Below, one piece after another: positions 24,700-34,036 of a DNA stretch of 64,000 nt. The position numbers were made by a program, and so were the translations under genes. This DNA comes from Pluralibacter gergoviae ATCC 33028 = NBRC 105706. Its GTDB lineage: Bacteria > Pseudomonadota > Gammaproteobacteria > Enterobacterales > Enterobacteriaceae. How positions within the stretch are numbered: the first letter of the stretch is position 1; each line of letters starts with the position of its first letter. The stretch is taken from assembly GCF_001598855.1 (NCBI RefSeq), contig NZ_BCZS01000003.1:248001-312000 (forward strand). Direction: 5' to 3'. A model generated the notes under the pieces. That model was not told the origin of the DNA. It searched no databases and saw only the letters and a program-made list of their open reading frames with translations.

Positions 24700-27345
24700 T
24701 CACGCCTTCAGTTCCCTGGCAATATAGCGGGCGGTGCGGCTCTCAGCGACCTGCGCCACCTGCTCAGGCGTACCGGCGGCGACCACTCTGCCGCCGTCCA
24801 GACCCGCGCCGGGGCCGATATCCATAATGCGGTCCGCCTGAATCACCGAGCGCATATCGTGCTCGATCATGACCACCGTGTTGCCGGCATCAACCAGCCG
24901 CTGCAGCTGAGCCAGCAGCCTGTCCGCGTCCGCGGCGTGCAGACCGGTGGTCGGCTCGTCGAGAATATACAGCGCGTGGCCGCGCTGGGCGCGCTGGAGT
25001 TCGGTGGCCAGTTTAATCCGCTGCGCCTCGCCGCCGGAGAGCTCGGTGGCGGGCTGGCCGAGGCGCAGATAGCCGAGGCCGATTTCCGCCAGCAGGCGAA
25101 GCGGGCGGGCCGCGGGCTCCTCATCAGCAAAAAACGCCAGAGCCTCATCGACCGTCATGTGCAGGACCTGCGCGATGTTTTGCCCGCGCCAGCGGATACT
25201 GAGCGTCTCCTCGTTGTAGCGCGCGCCGCGGCAGGTCGGACAGGGCGCATAGACGCTGGGCATAAACAGCAGCTCGACGCTAACGAAACCTTCGCCTTCA
25301 CAGGTCGGGCAGCGGCCTTTGGCCACGTTGAACGAGAACTGGCCGGCATCGTAGCGGCGGCTTTTCGCCTCCGGCGTGGCGGCAAACAGCTTGCGCACGT
25401 GGTCAAACAGTCCGGTATAGGTAGCCAGATTAGAGCGCGGGGTGCGGCCGATCGGTTTCTGATCGATCTGAACCAGCCGCTTTATCGTGCCGGTATCGCC
25501 GCCCAGGGCGCCGACGGTTTTTTCCAGCACCGACGGCTCTCCGGAGTCGGAGCCTTCCGTCGGCGACTCTGCGGGCTCCTGGCCCAGGGCGGAAAGCACC
25601 AGTTCCGGCAGCGCCTGGGCGAAGAGACTCGACTTACCGGAGCCAGAAATCCCGGTGACCGCCGTCAGCACGCCCAGCGCAATATCGGCATCAACGCCCC
25701 GAAGATTGTGCCGGTGAATATTCCGCAGCTGCAGCCAGCCGATCGGCTGCCGGCCGGTCATGCGCGGCGGCCTGACTTCATCAAACAGATACTGCGCGGT
25801 CACCGAGTCCGGCACGGCTTTCAGCCCCTCCGGCTCGCCGCTATACAGGACGCGGCCGCCGCCTTCGCCCGCCGCCGGGCCGACGTCGACCAGCCACTGC
25901 GCGCGGCGCATCAGCGCGAGATCGTGCTCAACGACAAACACCGAATTGCCGGCGTCCCGCAGCCCCTCCAGCGCATCGTAAAGCGCGTCGCTGTCGGCGG
26001 GATGCAGGCCAGCCGAAGGCTCATCAAGCACGTAGACCACGCCAAACAGCATGGCGCTGAGCTGGGTGGCGAGGCGCAGCCGCTGCAGTTCGCCGGCAGA
26101 GAGGGTTGGCGTGGCCCGGTCGAGGGAGAGATACCCCAGCCCCAGCTTTTGCAGCTGATCCAGCCTGGCGAGAATGCCTCTGGCCAGCTGGGCTGCGGCC
26201 AGCTGCTTCTCTTGCGAGAGCGCGGACGTGCGCCGCACGTCTGGCGTCGCGGCGTGGCTGGCTTTACCGCTGCTCGCGCGTCCGGCGCGGTCGCGGCGGG
26301 TAACATCGCTATCCGTTTCCGCGCCGCCGCGGTGGGCGCTGAAATCGCCCCGCGAGACCGGCAGCAGCAGCTCAGCCAGCCGGCTGACGGGCAGCGCCAT
26401 AAATTCGCCGATGTCGATCCCGGCGAAGGTGACCGCCAGCGATTCCGGCTTAAGCCTTTTCCCGCGGCAGACGGGGCACGGCCTGCCTTCCATAAAGCGG
26501 GAGACCCGCTTGCGCATCAGCGCGCTTTGCGTGGTGGCAAACGTGTGCAGTACATAGCGGCGCGCACCGGTAAAGGTGCCCATATAGCCCGGCGTCATCT
26601 TTTTCTCGATAGCTTCGCGCGTCTCCGCCGGCGTCAGCCCGGGATAGACCGGCACCGTCGGCGTCTCTTCGGTGAACAGGATCCAGCGCCGATCCTTCTC
26701 CGGCAGCGCCTGCCAGGGCGTATCGACGTCATAGTCCAGCGAGACCAGGATATCGCGCAGATTTTGTCCCTGCCAGGCCGGAGGCCAGGAGGCGATCGCC
26801 TTATCGCGGATGCTGAGGGTCGGATCGGGCACCATCAGCGCTTCGGTCACGTCATAGATATGGCCCAGGCCGTGGCAGGACGGGCAGGCCCCCTGGGGCG
26901 TATTGGGCGAAAAGTCCTCGGCATAGAGCATCGGCTGGCCCGGCGGATAGGCGCCAGCTCGGGAGTACATCATCCGCACCAGGCTTGAAAGCGTAGTCAC
27001 GCTGCCCACCGACGAGCGCGTATTGCTGGCGCCGCGCTGCTGCTGCAGTGCAACCGCCGGCGGCAGCCCATCAATGGCGTCAACGTCGGGCACGCCGGCC
27101 TGATCGATAAGCCGGCGGGCATAGGGTGCGACCGATTCAAAGTAGCGCCGCTGCGCCTCGGCATAGAGAGTGCCAAACGCCAGCGATGACTTGCCGGAAC
27201 CCGACACGCCGGAAAACACAACCAGCGCGTTGCGCGGTATAGCGACGTTAACATTTTTAAGATTGTGCTCGCGGGCGCCGCGAACCACTACCGAGCCGCC
27301 GTCGGTAGCCTGAGCGGGTAGGGGAACAGGTTGTTTGTTTGCCAT
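24700..27345 (-). CDS. UvrA-like ABC ATPase (class II UvrA paralogue)
   Basis: This 881-residue protein has two UvrA-type ATPase heads: Walker [27 protein letters not shown] near residue 40 and [15 protein letters not shown] in the second half, with signature [15 protein letters not shown] and [15 protein letters not shown]. Zinc-finger cysteines are visible ([26 protein letters not shown]). It is about 60 residues shorter than UvrA (940), seems to lack the UvrB-binding domain, and has polar linkers near residues 330-385 and 590-610. Class II UvrA proteins are linked to drug or DNA-damage tolerance. AGGA precedes the start. It converges on arsB. Confidence 0.85.
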   Translation of the reverse strand: MANKQPVPLPAQATDGGSVVVRGAREHNLKNVNVAIPRNALVVFSGVSGSGKSSLAFGTLYAEAQRRYFESVAPYARRLIDQAGVPDVDAIDGLPPAVALQQQRGASNTRSSVGSVTTLSSLVRMMYSRAGAYPPGQPMLYAEDFSPNTPQGACPSCHGLGHIYDVTEALMVPDPTLSIRDKAIASWPPAWQGQNLRDILVSLDYDVDTPWQALPEKDRRWILFTEETPTVPVYPGLTPAETREAIEKKMTPGYMGTFTGARRYVLHTFATTQSALMRKRVSRFMEGRPCPVCRGKRLKPESLAVTFAGIDIGEFMALPVSRLAELLLPVSRGDFSAHRGGAETDSDVTRRDRAGRASSGKASHAATPDVRRTSALSQEKQLAAAQLARGILARLDQLQKLGLGYLSLDRATPTLSAGELQRLRLATQLSAMLFGVVYVLDEPSAGLHPADSDALYDALEGLRDAGNSVFVVEHDLALMRRAQWLVDVGPAAGEGGGRVLYSGEPEGLKAVPDSVTAQYLFDEVRPPRMTGRQPIGWLQLRNIHRHNLRGVDADIALGVLTAVTGISGSGKSSLFAQALPELVLSALGQEPAESPTEGSDSGEPSVLEKTVGALGGDTGTIKRLVQIDQKPIGRTPRSNLATYTGLFDHVRKLFAATPEAKSRRYDAGQFSFNVAKGRCPTCEGEGFVSVELLFMPSVYAPCPTCRGARYNEETLSIRWRGQNIAQVLHMTVDEALAFFADEEPAARPLRLLAEIGLGYLRLGQPATELSGGEAQRIKLATELQRAQRGHALYILDEPTTGLHAADADRLLAQLQRLVDAGNTVVMIEHDMRSVIQADRIMDIGPGAGLDGGRVVAAGTPEQVAQVAESRTARYIARELKA

Positions 27346-27528
27346 GGTTTTCCTGCGTCGGGTAAATCGGGTTGCGATCACCATAGTAGGATGGCGGCAG
27401 ATGTGCCAGGCATTGTTATAAAAGGCTATGATTTGAAATGAGTGCTGGCCGCTGCCGCCAGGCCGTATCTTCGCAATCCGGATGTGAAGTTGATTGAGAT
27501 TTTATCTATTAAACACCGGAGAAGATTT

Positions 27529-27574
27529 TTGTGGGTTATCTTAGATATGGTATAATTTAATCATGTTGATAACC
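27529..27574 (+). promoter_or_regulatory. Promoter and inverted-repeat operator of the RES toxin-antitoxin pair
   Basis: TTGTGG (27529-27534) and TATAAT (27551-27556) with a 16-base spacer form a plausible promoter. GGTTATC (27534-27540) and GATAACC (27568-27574) are exact inverted copies on the two sides of the -10. Binding of the antitoxin or toxin-antitoxin complex across both arms would block the promoter, as type II systems usually do. The arrangement is seen in the sequence. The binding is inferred. Confidence 0.6.
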
Positions 27575-27591
27575 AACGTGAGAACACATCC

Positions 27592-28266
27592 ATGAGCGTT
27601 CAGAAAGCGCATACCGGGGTTTCGACTCTTATTGGAACACCTAAAGAAGTCAGGGGCCGTCTCAGTAAATCTCATGCAGACCAGGTGCTGGTCGTCACGT
27701 TAGAAGAGCAGAATCATCCTGGGATACAGGTCATTTTCGAAAACCTGTCAAATGTAGCGTCATCTATGTACGGGCTGTTACAGCAACAGCAAAGTCGTGC
27801 CGCGCTGGAGCGCCTAGCGGAAGCACTGATGCCACCGGCACCTGTATCGCCGCGGATCCTTAAAGAAGCCGCCATGCTGGTCAAAGCGCGTAAGGCAGTT
27901 CTGGACAGTGGTGACTGGCTGAATGCCGCCGAGCTGGCACAGCTGGCGCAGTTAAGTACCGCCAACCCAAGCGCTCAGCCGAACAAGTGGAAGAGGGCCG
28001 GTCGCATTTTCGCTATCCACCACAATGGCGTCGATTACTTTCCGGCCTATGGCCTGGATAAGGATAATGGCTTCCGGCCATTAAAAGCGCTGACTCAGGT
28101 GATCGACGCGTTAAACGGCTATAAAGACAGCTGGGGAATGGCATTCTGGTTTATATCGGCAAACAGTTTTCTGGGCGGCAAGCGGCCTCAGGATCTGCTT
28201 GCCTCACATCCTGAGCAAGTGATTGCGGCCGCCAGAGATGAAGTTCAGGGAGTAGAACATGGCTAA
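27592..28266 (+). CDS. Antitoxin of a RES-type toxin-antitoxin system
   Basis: This is a 224-residue protein. Residues 105-215 resemble the long-form antitoxins paired with RES toxins: a region with LNAAELAQLAQ, a central GRIFAIHHNGVDYFPAYGLD and a C-terminal toxin-binding segment (WFISANSFLGGKRPQDLLASHPEQVIAAARDE) like the Xre/MbcA/ParS domain. The first 80 residues look different and could carry the DNA-binding function, but no helix-turn-helix is obvious. It overlaps the toxin gene by eight bases. Its base composition and codon use are AT-richer than the neighbouring chromosome, which suggests transfer. Confidence 0.75.
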   Translation: MSVQKAHTGVSTLIGTPKEVRGRLSKSHADQVLVVTLEEQNHPGIQVIFENLSNVASSMYGLLQQQQSRAALERLAEALMPPAPVSPRILKEAAMLVKARKAVLDSGDWLNAAELAQLAQLSTANPSAQPNKWKRAGRIFAIHHNGVDYFPAYGLDKDNGFRPLKALTQVIDALNGYKDSWGMAFWFISANSFLGGKRPQDLLASHPEQVIAAARDEVQGVEHG

Positions 28267-28957
28267 ACGTACTGCCAGCGCAGCGGATGCGCTGGATAAT
28301 CATGGAGCAGGGCACTCTCAGCTTCCTCATAGTGGCCAATTAAGAACAACAGCATATTCATTAAGTAAAGGGACCGTGCTACATCGCGTTCATCATGAGC
28401 ACTATTCAGCCGACCAGTTTAATCCCGGGGTGCGCGGTAATGCCCGCTTTAGCCCAATACGAAATGCTGAAGGTGATCCGATTCCGACTCTGTATGCTGG
28501 CGTGACTAAAGCGTGCGCGATGATGGAGACAATCTTTCACGATGTTTCTTTTGCGCCAGGCCTCAAAACGTACGACAAAAGTAAGCTGCAGGGACAGGTG
28601 CACTCAACACTTCTGGTGCTTAAAGACCTGACGTTAATAGACCTTGCAAGCGTTGCGTTGCGCAAACTTGGGATTAGCCGTAAAGAGATAATTGACACTG
28701 AGAAAGATTGCTATCCGACGACTCGCCAATGGGCTGAAAAAATTTATGCACAGTGCCTGGTGACGCAGGGTCTCACGTGGATTTCCAGGCAGGATGATAG
28801 CGCGCGGGCAGTGATGCTCTTTGGTAACCGCATGACACCACAATCGCTTGCGCAGATAGGTGAGTCGCTGAGCCTGATAAATGACGGTGCGACTTACGAC
28901 GACGTGCTTGACCTGGCAGAGAAGCTCGATGTGCTTATTGTGCCGGGCAAAGAATGA
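28259..28957 (+). CDS. RES-domain toxin (NAD+-degrading type)
   Basis: This is a 232-residue RES-domain protein. Conserved family positions are visible as LHRV (Arg43), NARFSPI (Arg63), TLYAG (Tyr79) and the MMETIFHD motif (Glu90). RES toxins such as MbcT consume NAD+ by hydrolysis or phosphorolysis and stop growth unless bound by their antitoxin. The start lies inside the antitoxin frame (eight-base overlap), so translation is coupled and toxin output depends on antitoxin synthesis. Base composition is AT-richer than neighbours. About 380 bases with no clear gene follow before a terminator. Confidence 0.85.
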   Translation: MAKRTASAADALDNHGAGHSQLPHSGQLRTTAYSLSKGTVLHRVHHEHYSADQFNPGVRGNARFSPIRNAEGDPIPTLYAGVTKACAMMETIFHDVSFAPGLKTYDKSKLQGQVHSTLLVLKDLTLIDLASVALRKLGISRKEIIDTEKDCYPTTRQWAEKIYAQCLVTQGLTWISRQDDSARAVMLFGNRMTPQSLAQIGESLSLINDGATYDDVLDLAEKLDVLIVPGKE

Positions 28958-29339
28958 AAGGGCAGCGAAACACCGGCGTATAACGCTGTGTAGTAGCGTC
29001 TGCATAATCCTCAGATATTATTTAACATAATATACATTATGCGCACCAATATAGATTCAGGCGGAATTCGTCGTTTTGTGGTCATCCTTGACTACATACT
29101 GACGCGCATACACGGCTTGTCCAACCCACCAAAACATCGGAAAAAATGTCCGGCACTTTGTCGCTTCGGTTCCAGCGGTTTGTTCTATCTCAGCCCGGGT
29201 GTGTTGCGGCAGATAGCGGTTCTGCAACAGCCACTCTTCATTCTGCTCCTTCAGTACCACATGCCCAGGATGCACATCAGTTTATATCGACTTATCAAAA
29301 GGGGTTTTTATAACTGGCTCAAAGCTGAAAGCTTTACTG
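28958..29339. other. Stretch without a supported gene after the toxin gene
   Basis: About 380 bases. Open frames exist on both strands (29039-29353 plus, 29057-29275 minus), but they overlap each other, lack ribosome sites and show no recognisable family text. The minus frame has a plausible FFPMFWWVGQAVYARQYVV hydrophobic stretch and could be the tail of a decayed membrane gene. Confidence 0.4.
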
Positions 29340-29364
29340 AACCCCCAGCCTAGCTGGGGGTTTT
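29340..29364 (+). terminator. Rho-independent terminator, rightward
   Basis: AACCCCCAGC (29340-29349) and GCTGGGGGTT (29353-29362) form a perfect 10-bp stem with a three-base loop, then TTTT. It would end transcripts coming from the RES toxin region. Confidence 0.85.
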
Positions 29365-29372
29365 CTGTGCAC

Positions 29373-29401
29373 AAAAAAGCGGAGTCTTTCCGGACTCCGC
29401 T
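29373..29401 (-). terminator. Rho-independent terminator, leftward
   Basis: AGCGGAGTC (29378-29386) pairs with GACTCCGCT (29393-29401). On the minus strand the stem is followed by six T. It lies directly downstream of the small membrane-protein gene that ends at 29418, which it should terminate. Confidence 0.85.
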
Positions 29402-29417
29402 GCAGGCTACGTGGAAA

Positions 29418-29717
29418 TCAGTGATGTGGAGAGTGATGCATAAAGTGATGGTAGGCGGAGGCTACGCGATTTTTCAATAACACATAGGCGGCGCAGAAGA
29501 CCACCATTGCGCCTGCGGTGCAAAGCACAGCGAATCCGACATCTGGCGCCGCGCCGCCGCTGCTGAGCTTTTGAAAAATAATATATACCGCAAATACGAA
29601 TATAATCGCCGTCAACAGTAAAAACAGCGGCTGAAGCGATGGAAAGCTCTCCCGAAACTCCTGCTGCTCGGTTTTTTCAATTTTTACGTTACGGCTTTTT
29701 TCATCGGGGCTATTCAT
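29418..29717 (-). CDS. Small two-span membrane protein with histidine-rich tail
   Basis: This is a 99-residue protein with a charged N-terminus, two predicted membrane segments (LFLLLTAIIFVFAVYIIF and GFAVLCTAGAMVVFCAAYVLL) and a His-rich C-terminus (YHHFMHHSPHH). AAGGAG precedes the start and a good terminator follows, so it is very probably expressed. I do not recognise the family. The His cluster could bind a transition metal, but this is speculative. It stands alone between the toxin region and the IPNS-like cassette. Confidence 0.65.
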   Translation of the reverse strand: MNSPDEKSRNVKIEKTEQQEFRESFPSLQPLFLLLTAIIFVFAVYIIFQKLSSGGAAPDVGFAVLCTAGAMVVFCAAYVLLKNRVASAYHHFMHHSPHH

Positions 29718-30078
29718 AACTCACTCCTTACGCGTGGACCGCTGCTGATTTGGCTGGACCATGATTAAACAACGCGACAGCCAGCGCTCACGTACGTCGT
29801 CCGGCTGCCTGCGATCGCTCCCTGATCTGAAATGCGCGATAGTAAAAGCATAGGTTAAGGACCGGCTTTAATATGTGATTACGGCGGCAAATCCATACAT
29901 AAAACACATATTTCTTCGCATCTTATTTTTTATATGGATGTATTAGCCCTCAGATATTCTGCTTATCCAAAAATCGCAGAAGCTCAAAATACGCGCCTGC
30001 AAAAGGTTAGAAAATAAGGTTATTTGGCCTTCACCAAAGGTTCGGGCAAGCTGTTTTCAGCTACTAATGGAGGACACC
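29718..30078. other. Intergenic control region before the IPNS-like operon
   Basis: About 360 bases separate two divergent genes. The part 29870-30050 is AT-rich, as expected for promoters. I could not identify a known operator, riboswitch or small RNA in it. A methionine-type operon might be expected to carry a MetJ box (AGACGTCT repeats), and none is visible. Confidence 0.35.
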
Positions 30079-31107
30079 ATGAGCGCACTTGCCCTGCCCG
30101 TTCTGGATTTTGCCCGTTATCTCAATCCGGCTGAAAAAGCGGCCTTTCTGGCCGATCTTCGCCGCGCTGCCCGCGATAGCGGCTTTTTTTATCTCATTAA
30201 CCACGGCGTCGATGCCGGGCTTCAGCGCTCCGTTCAGCGCCTGGCGCGGCAGTTTTTCGCCCTTCCCGATACGCAGAAGCAGCAGGTAGCGATGATCCAC
30301 TCTCCGCACTTTCGCGGCTATAACCGCGCGGCGTCGGAACTGACGCGAGGCCAGCCGGACTGGCGGGAGCAGTTTGATATTGGCGCCGAGCGCCCTGCAC
30401 TCCCATTGAGCGAACGGGCGCCGCGCTGGCAGCGGTTGCAGGGACCGAATTTATGGCCGCAGGCGCTGCCCGAGCTGAAGCCCGTCCTGCTAACGTGGCA
30501 AAAGAGTATGGCAGGCGTCGGCTTTATGCTGCTGCGGGCCTTCGCCGAGGCGCTGCGCCTGCCGGCCGATGCTTTCGATAGGCTCTACGGCGACCGGCCC
30601 AATGAACATATTAAACTCATTCGCTACCCGGGCCAGCCCGCCGGCGAGAGCAATCAGGGCGTCGGCGCCCACAAAGACTCCGGCTTTCTCAGCTTTTTGC
30701 TGCAGGACGCGCAGCAGGGACTGCAGGTGGAAGTTGAGCCCGGCCGCTGGACCGATGCGGCGCCGCTGGCGGGCAGCTTTGTGGTCAATATCGGCGAGCT
30801 GCTGGAGCTTGCCACCAACGGTTATTTGCGGGCCACGGTACACCGCGTTGTCTCTCCGCCATCCGGTCAGGAGCGCCTGTCGATAGCCTTTTTCCTCGGC
30901 GCGCAGCTCGATGCGGTGGTCCCGGTCTACGCCCTGCCCGCCGATCTGGCGCAGGAGGCCCGCGGCCCGGATAGCGATCCCGAGAATCCGCTGCTGCGCG
31001 ACGTCGGCTGGAACTACCTGAAGGGGCGTCTGCGCTCGCATCCGGACGTTGCCGCCCGCTACTACCCGGATCTTTTTCGCGAACGCGCTGAACACGCCAC
31101 CGTTTAA
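30079..31107 (+). CDS. Isopenicillin-N-synthase-like 2-oxoglutarate/Fe(II) dioxygenase
   Basis: This is a 342-residue oxygenase of the IPNS/DIOX family. It begins ALPVLDFARYLNP and has GFFYLINHGV (the usual N-terminal landmark). The iron site is NQGVGAHKDSGFLSFLLQD (His-x-Asp), with the distal His in YLRATVHRVVSPPSGQERLSIAFF and Arg-x-Ser nearby for 2-oxoglutarate. GGAGG lies five bases before ATG 30079. True penicillin synthesis is unlikely without the peptide synthetase. Located 20 bases before a MetQ-MetN-MetI-type importer, it probably oxidises the imported sulfur- or amino-acid-containing ligand. Confidence 0.87.
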   Translation: MSALALPVLDFARYLNPAEKAAFLADLRRAARDSGFFYLINHGVDAGLQRSVQRLARQFFALPDTQKQQVAMIHSPHFRGYNRAASELTRGQPDWREQFDIGAERPALPLSERAPRWQRLQGPNLWPQALPELKPVLLTWQKSMAGVGFMLLRAFAEALRLPADAFDRLYGDRPNEHIKLIRYPGQPAGESNQGVGAHKDSGFLSFLLQDAQQGLQVEVEPGRWTDAAPLAGSFVVNIGELLELATNGYLRATVHRVVSPPSGQERLSIAFFLGAQLDAVVPVYALPADLAQEARGPDSDPENPLLRDVGWNYLKGRLRSHPDVAARYYPDLFRERAEHATV

Positions 31108-31127
31108 TCCCAACTGAAGGCCACACT

Positions 31128-31937
31128 ATGCATAATAAGACCCTGTTTCGCCCGTTTTTTGTTACCCTGTCACTTTCTCTGGCGTGGAGCAGCGCTTACG
31201 CGGAGGTTCTGCGGGTTGCCGCCGACCCGGTCCCGCACGCGGAGATACTGAATTACGTTAAAAAAATCGATCCCAGCTTAGATCTGAAGGTGGTTGAACT
31301 GACCAGCGGCGTTAACGCCAACGAGCTGCTGGCTAACGGCGATGTGGATGCCAACTACTTCCAGCATCTGCCCTACCTGAGAGACCAGGAGCAGGCGCTG
31401 GGCAAGACGTTTACCGTCGTCGCTTCGGTACACATTGAGCCGCTGGGCATATACTCCCGCAGGCATAAGGACCTCAAGTCGCTGCCGGACGGCGCGAGCG
31501 TCGCGGTACCGAACAACCCCTCCAACCTGAGCCGGGCGCTGTTTCTGCTGCAAAAGGCGGGGCTGATAACCCTCGGCGGTAAATTTAGCGATCCCTCAAC
31601 CACGCTGGCGACAGTGAAAGACATCAGCGGTAATTCCCGGCATCTGAAAATCCTCGAGGTTGAAGCCGCCCAGCTGCCCCGCTCGCTTGATGATGTGGAT
31701 TTAGCGGTGATTAACGGTAATTACGCGCTGGAGGCGGGCCTGTCGCCGGCGAAAGATGCCCTGGGGCTTGAGAGCGCCGCCAACAACCCCTACGCCAATC
31801 TGCTGGTCACCACGCCTGCGCTGGCCAACAACCCGCGCATCAAGACGCTGGCCAAAGACCTGACCTCGCCGCAGGTGGCGGAATTCATCCGCAAAACCTA
31901 CAGCGGTTCGGTGATCCCGGTAGCGCAGCAGCCGTGA
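31128..31937 (+). CDS. MetQ/NlpA-type substrate-binding protein
   Basis: This 269-residue periplasmic protein belongs to the MetQ/NlpA family, with [26 protein letters not shown], and the [24 protein letters not shown] core. MetQ and NlpA are lipoproteins. Here the signal peptide ends in SSAYAEVL without a lipobox cysteine, so the protein should be soluble. The stop overlaps the GTG of the ATPase gene. Binding of methionine, an oxidised derivative or another amino-acid-like compound is possible. The dioxygenase upstream argues for something other than plain D-methionine. Confidence 0.85.
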   Translation: MHNKTLFRPFFVTLSLSLAWSSAYAEVLRVAADPVPHAEILNYVKKIDPSLDLKVVELTSGVNANELLANGDVDANYFQHLPYLRDQEQALGKTFTVVASVHIEPLGIYSRRHKDLKSLPDGASVAVPNNPSNLSRALFLLQKAGLITLGGKFSDPSTTLATVKDISGNSRHLKILEVEAAQLPRSLDDVDLAVINGNYALEAGLSPAKDALGLESAANNPYANLLVTTPALANNPRIKTLAKDLTSPQVAEFIRKTYSGSVIPVAQQP

Positions 31938-32725
31938 TTGAGATCATCGGCCTGAATAAAACCTACCCCGGTGCGGGCCAGCCGGCGCTGAAAGAGATTA
32001 ACCTGCAGATACCGGCGGGGACGATCTTCGGCATCCTCGGGCGCAGCGGCGCCGGGAAAAGCACGCTGATTCGCTGCCTTAATCTGCTGGAGAGGCCAAC
32101 GTCCGGCGCAATTTTGGTGAACGGGTGCGATATCATCGGCATGAATGGCGCCGCCCTGCGCGAGTACCGCCAGCGCACCGGGATGATTTTCCAGCACTTC
32201 AACCTGCTTCACGCCCGCACCGTGGCGGAGAACATTGCCGTGCCGCTGGAAATTGGCCGGGTTGCAAAGGCGGCCCGCAGGGCGCGGGTAGAGGAGCTGC
32301 TGGCGCTGGTTGGCCTGCAGGATAAGGGGGAGGCGTATCCTTCGCAGCTCTCCGGCGGGCAGAAGCAGCGCGTCGGTATCGCCCGCGCGCTGGCGGCGCG
32401 GCCCAGCGTGCTGCTCTGCGACGAGGCCACCAGCGCCCTCGATCCGCAGACCACCGTATCGATCCTCGACCTGCTGGCGGAAATAAACCGCCAGCTGAAG
32501 CTGACGATTGTGCTGATCACTCACCAGCTGGAGGTGGTCAAAGCGCTCTGCGACAGCGCCGCCCTGCTGGAACACGGCGAGCTTGTAGAGAGCGGCCGCA
32601 TCGCCGATCTGCTGACCGCGCCCTGGTCAAGGCTGCGCCAGCAGCTGCTGCACGACCCGCGGGCTGAGGAGGCGTTTCTTGCACGCCACGGCATAAACGG
32701 GAGGCCGCTATGCACAGTAGCATGA
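31934..32725 (+). CDS. MetN-type ABC importer ATPase
   Basis: This is a 263-residue ATPase with Walker [12 protein letters not shown]-loop [10 protein letters not shown], signature LSGGQKQR and Walker [13 protein letters not shown], in the text typical of MetN. The C-terminal regulatory (ACT-like) domain of MetN (343 residues), which gives methionine feedback, is absent. Import should therefore not be inhibited by internal methionine. It starts with GTG in a four-base overlap with the binding-protein stop and overlaps the permease gene by 16 bases. Confidence 0.87.
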   Translation: MIEIIGLNKTYPGAGQPALKEINLQIPAGTIFGILGRSGAGKSTLIRCLNLLERPTSGAILVNGCDIIGMNGAALREYRQRTGMIFQHFNLLHARTVAENIAVPLEIGRVAKAARRARVEELLALVGLQDKGEAYPSQLSGGQKQRVGIARALAARPSVLLCDEATSALDPQTTVSILDLLAEINRQLKLTIVLITHQLEVVKALCDSAALLEHGELVESGRIADLLTAPWSRLRQQLLHDPRAEEAFLARHGINGRPLCTVA

Positions 32726-33381
32726 GCTGGGATGCGCTGTGGCCGCTGCTGTACGACGGCACGCTGGAAACTCTTTATATGGTAAGCCTGTCTGCGCTGT
32801 TTACCGTCCTGCTGGGGCTACCGACCGGGGTACTGCTTTATGTGTCCAGGCCGGGCGGCGTGGCGCCGCTGCCCAAAATCAACGCCCTGCTCGGCGCCAT
32901 CATCAATACCGGCCGTTCGCTGCCGTTCATCGTCCTGCTGATCGCCCTGATCCCCCTCACCCGCCTGATCGTCGGCACTACCCTCGGCAGCACGGCGGCC
33001 ATCGTGCCCATTACCCTCGGCGCCTTTCCCTTCTTCGCAAGGCTTGCGGAAAGCGCGCTCGATGAAGTCGACTACGGGCGCATTGAGGCCGTGCTATCGA
33101 TGGGCGGCGGCGTGCGGCACATTATTTTTAAAGCGCTGCTGCCGGAGGCGCTCCCGGCCCTGCTGGCCGGGGTAACGCTCACGGTGATCATGCTGATTGG
33201 CTTCTCGTCGATGGCCGGCGTCATCGGCGGCGGCGGGCTGGGGGATCTGGCGATCCGCTACGGCTACCAGCGCTTTAACAACCGGGTGATGTTCGGCACC
33301 ATCGTGCTGCTTATCGCTATGGTGCAGGTCGTCCAGATGACGGGCGACCGGCTGGTCCGACGGCTGGCGCATCGACGATAG
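32710..33381 (+). CDS. MetI-type ABC importer permease
   Basis: This 223-residue membrane protein has the MetI layout of five spans: [49 protein letters not shown], and the EAA-type loop with [19 protein letters not shown]. It ends with [28 protein letters not shown]. It pairs with the ATPase at 31934 and the binding protein at 31128. It is the last gene of the four-gene cassette, converging with a small membrane-protein gene nine bases later. Confidence 0.88.
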   Translation: MHSSMSWDALWPLLYDGTLETLYMVSLSALFTVLLGLPTGVLLYVSRPGGVAPLPKINALLGAIINTGRSLPFIVLLIALIPLTRLIVGTTLGSTAAIVPITLGAFPFFARLAESALDEVDYGRIEAVLSMGGGVRHIIFKALLPEALPALLAGVTLTVIMLIGFSSMAGVIGGGGLGDLAIRYGYQRFNNRVMFGTIVLLIAMVQVVQMTGDRLVRRLAHRR

Positions 33382-33390
33382 ACGCGCGGC

Positions 33391-33840
33391 TTACAAATGC
33401 ACCATGAGCGCCAGGGCCAGCGCCGCCAGCCCGACCTGCAGCGCATAGCGGGCCACGCGCCAGCGCTTATATTCCGCATCATTTGCTTCGCGGATAAGCC
33501 GCCCGGCTTCGGTTTCACCGCTGAGGTCCTGGCCGCGACGCAGAATATGCGGGTAATATTTCCTCATGGCAAAGATGGCAAACTGGTGCCAGATAAAAGC
33601 GCCGATCAGTATCCCCGGAATAATTATCAGCCCGGCATAGCGCCCCATATCAGGATGATTAATAAAGCGCGGGGAAAGCATGAGTACGGCTATCATTACA
33701 GCAAAAGATAGTCCAGTGCCCATCCAATATACCGCGCGAGTATTTACCGCACGCACCGCATCCCTGAAGTTTTTATTTCTGACGGCGGGAGAAAGTCCCG
33801 CGAACTCGGGAATACTCCGCCGGGTCCAGTAGATCCTCAT
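33391..33840 (-). CDS. Uncharacterised membrane protein with three predicted spans
   Basis: This is a 149-residue protein with hydrophobic stretches WMGTGLSFAVMIAVLML, YAGLIIIPGILIGAFIW and ALQVGLAALALALMVHL. Between spans two and three lies a charged cytosolic loop (RKYYPHILRRGQDLSGETEAGRLIREAND). I recognise no family. The frame ends nine bases from the convergent permease stop, and the region upstream (33841-34036) is shared divergently with the PQQ dehydrogenase gene. No functional link to either neighbour can be read. Confidence 0.6.
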   Translation of the reverse strand: MRIYWTRRSIPEFAGLSPAVRNKNFRDAVRAVNTRAVYWMGTGLSFAVMIAVLMLSPRFINHPDMGRYAGLIIIPGILIGAFIWHQFAIFAMRKYYPHILRRGQDLSGETEAGRLIREANDAEYKRWRVARYALQVGLAALALALMVHL

Positions 33841-33953
33841 AGCACACCCTTACTTTTCGTTGACAGGTAGACAAAAACGCATCACTAACCCCGTTGCCAT
33901 GATTTAACGCAAATCGCGTTCACGACAGGTTAACGACATTACAACGCGTCTAA

Positions 33954-33985
33954 AACAACGGTGACCTATACTGAAAAACGTTGTT
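33954..33985 (+). promoter_or_regulatory. Inverted repeat around a -10-like box upstream of the PQQ dehydrogenase gene
   Basis: AACAACG (33954-33960) and CGTTGTT (33979-33985) are exact inverted copies on either side of TATACT (33967-33972). The arrangement resembles a repressor site over a promoter. No -35 of good quality is seen at the right distance, which could mean activator dependence. Confidence 0.35.
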
Positions 33986-34036
33986 AAGGATTCAACGCAT
34001 TAATTGAATATACCTCATGGCATGGAGTGATAAGAA

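Noticed and set aside
29057..29275. Minus-strand 72-codon frame with a hydrophobic FFPMFWWVGQAVYARQYVV segment
   Set aside because: No ribosome site, overlaps an equally open plus frame, and no recognisable family; possibly a gene remnant but not supported.
29718..30078. MetJ boxes or SAM riboswitch before the IPNS-like/MetQNI cassette
   Set aside because: No AGACGTCT-like repeats or riboswitch-like helices found by eye.
30079..31107. True isopenicillin N synthase
   Set aside because: Family similarity only; no ACV synthetase or acyltransferase genes nearby, and the context is an ABC importer.
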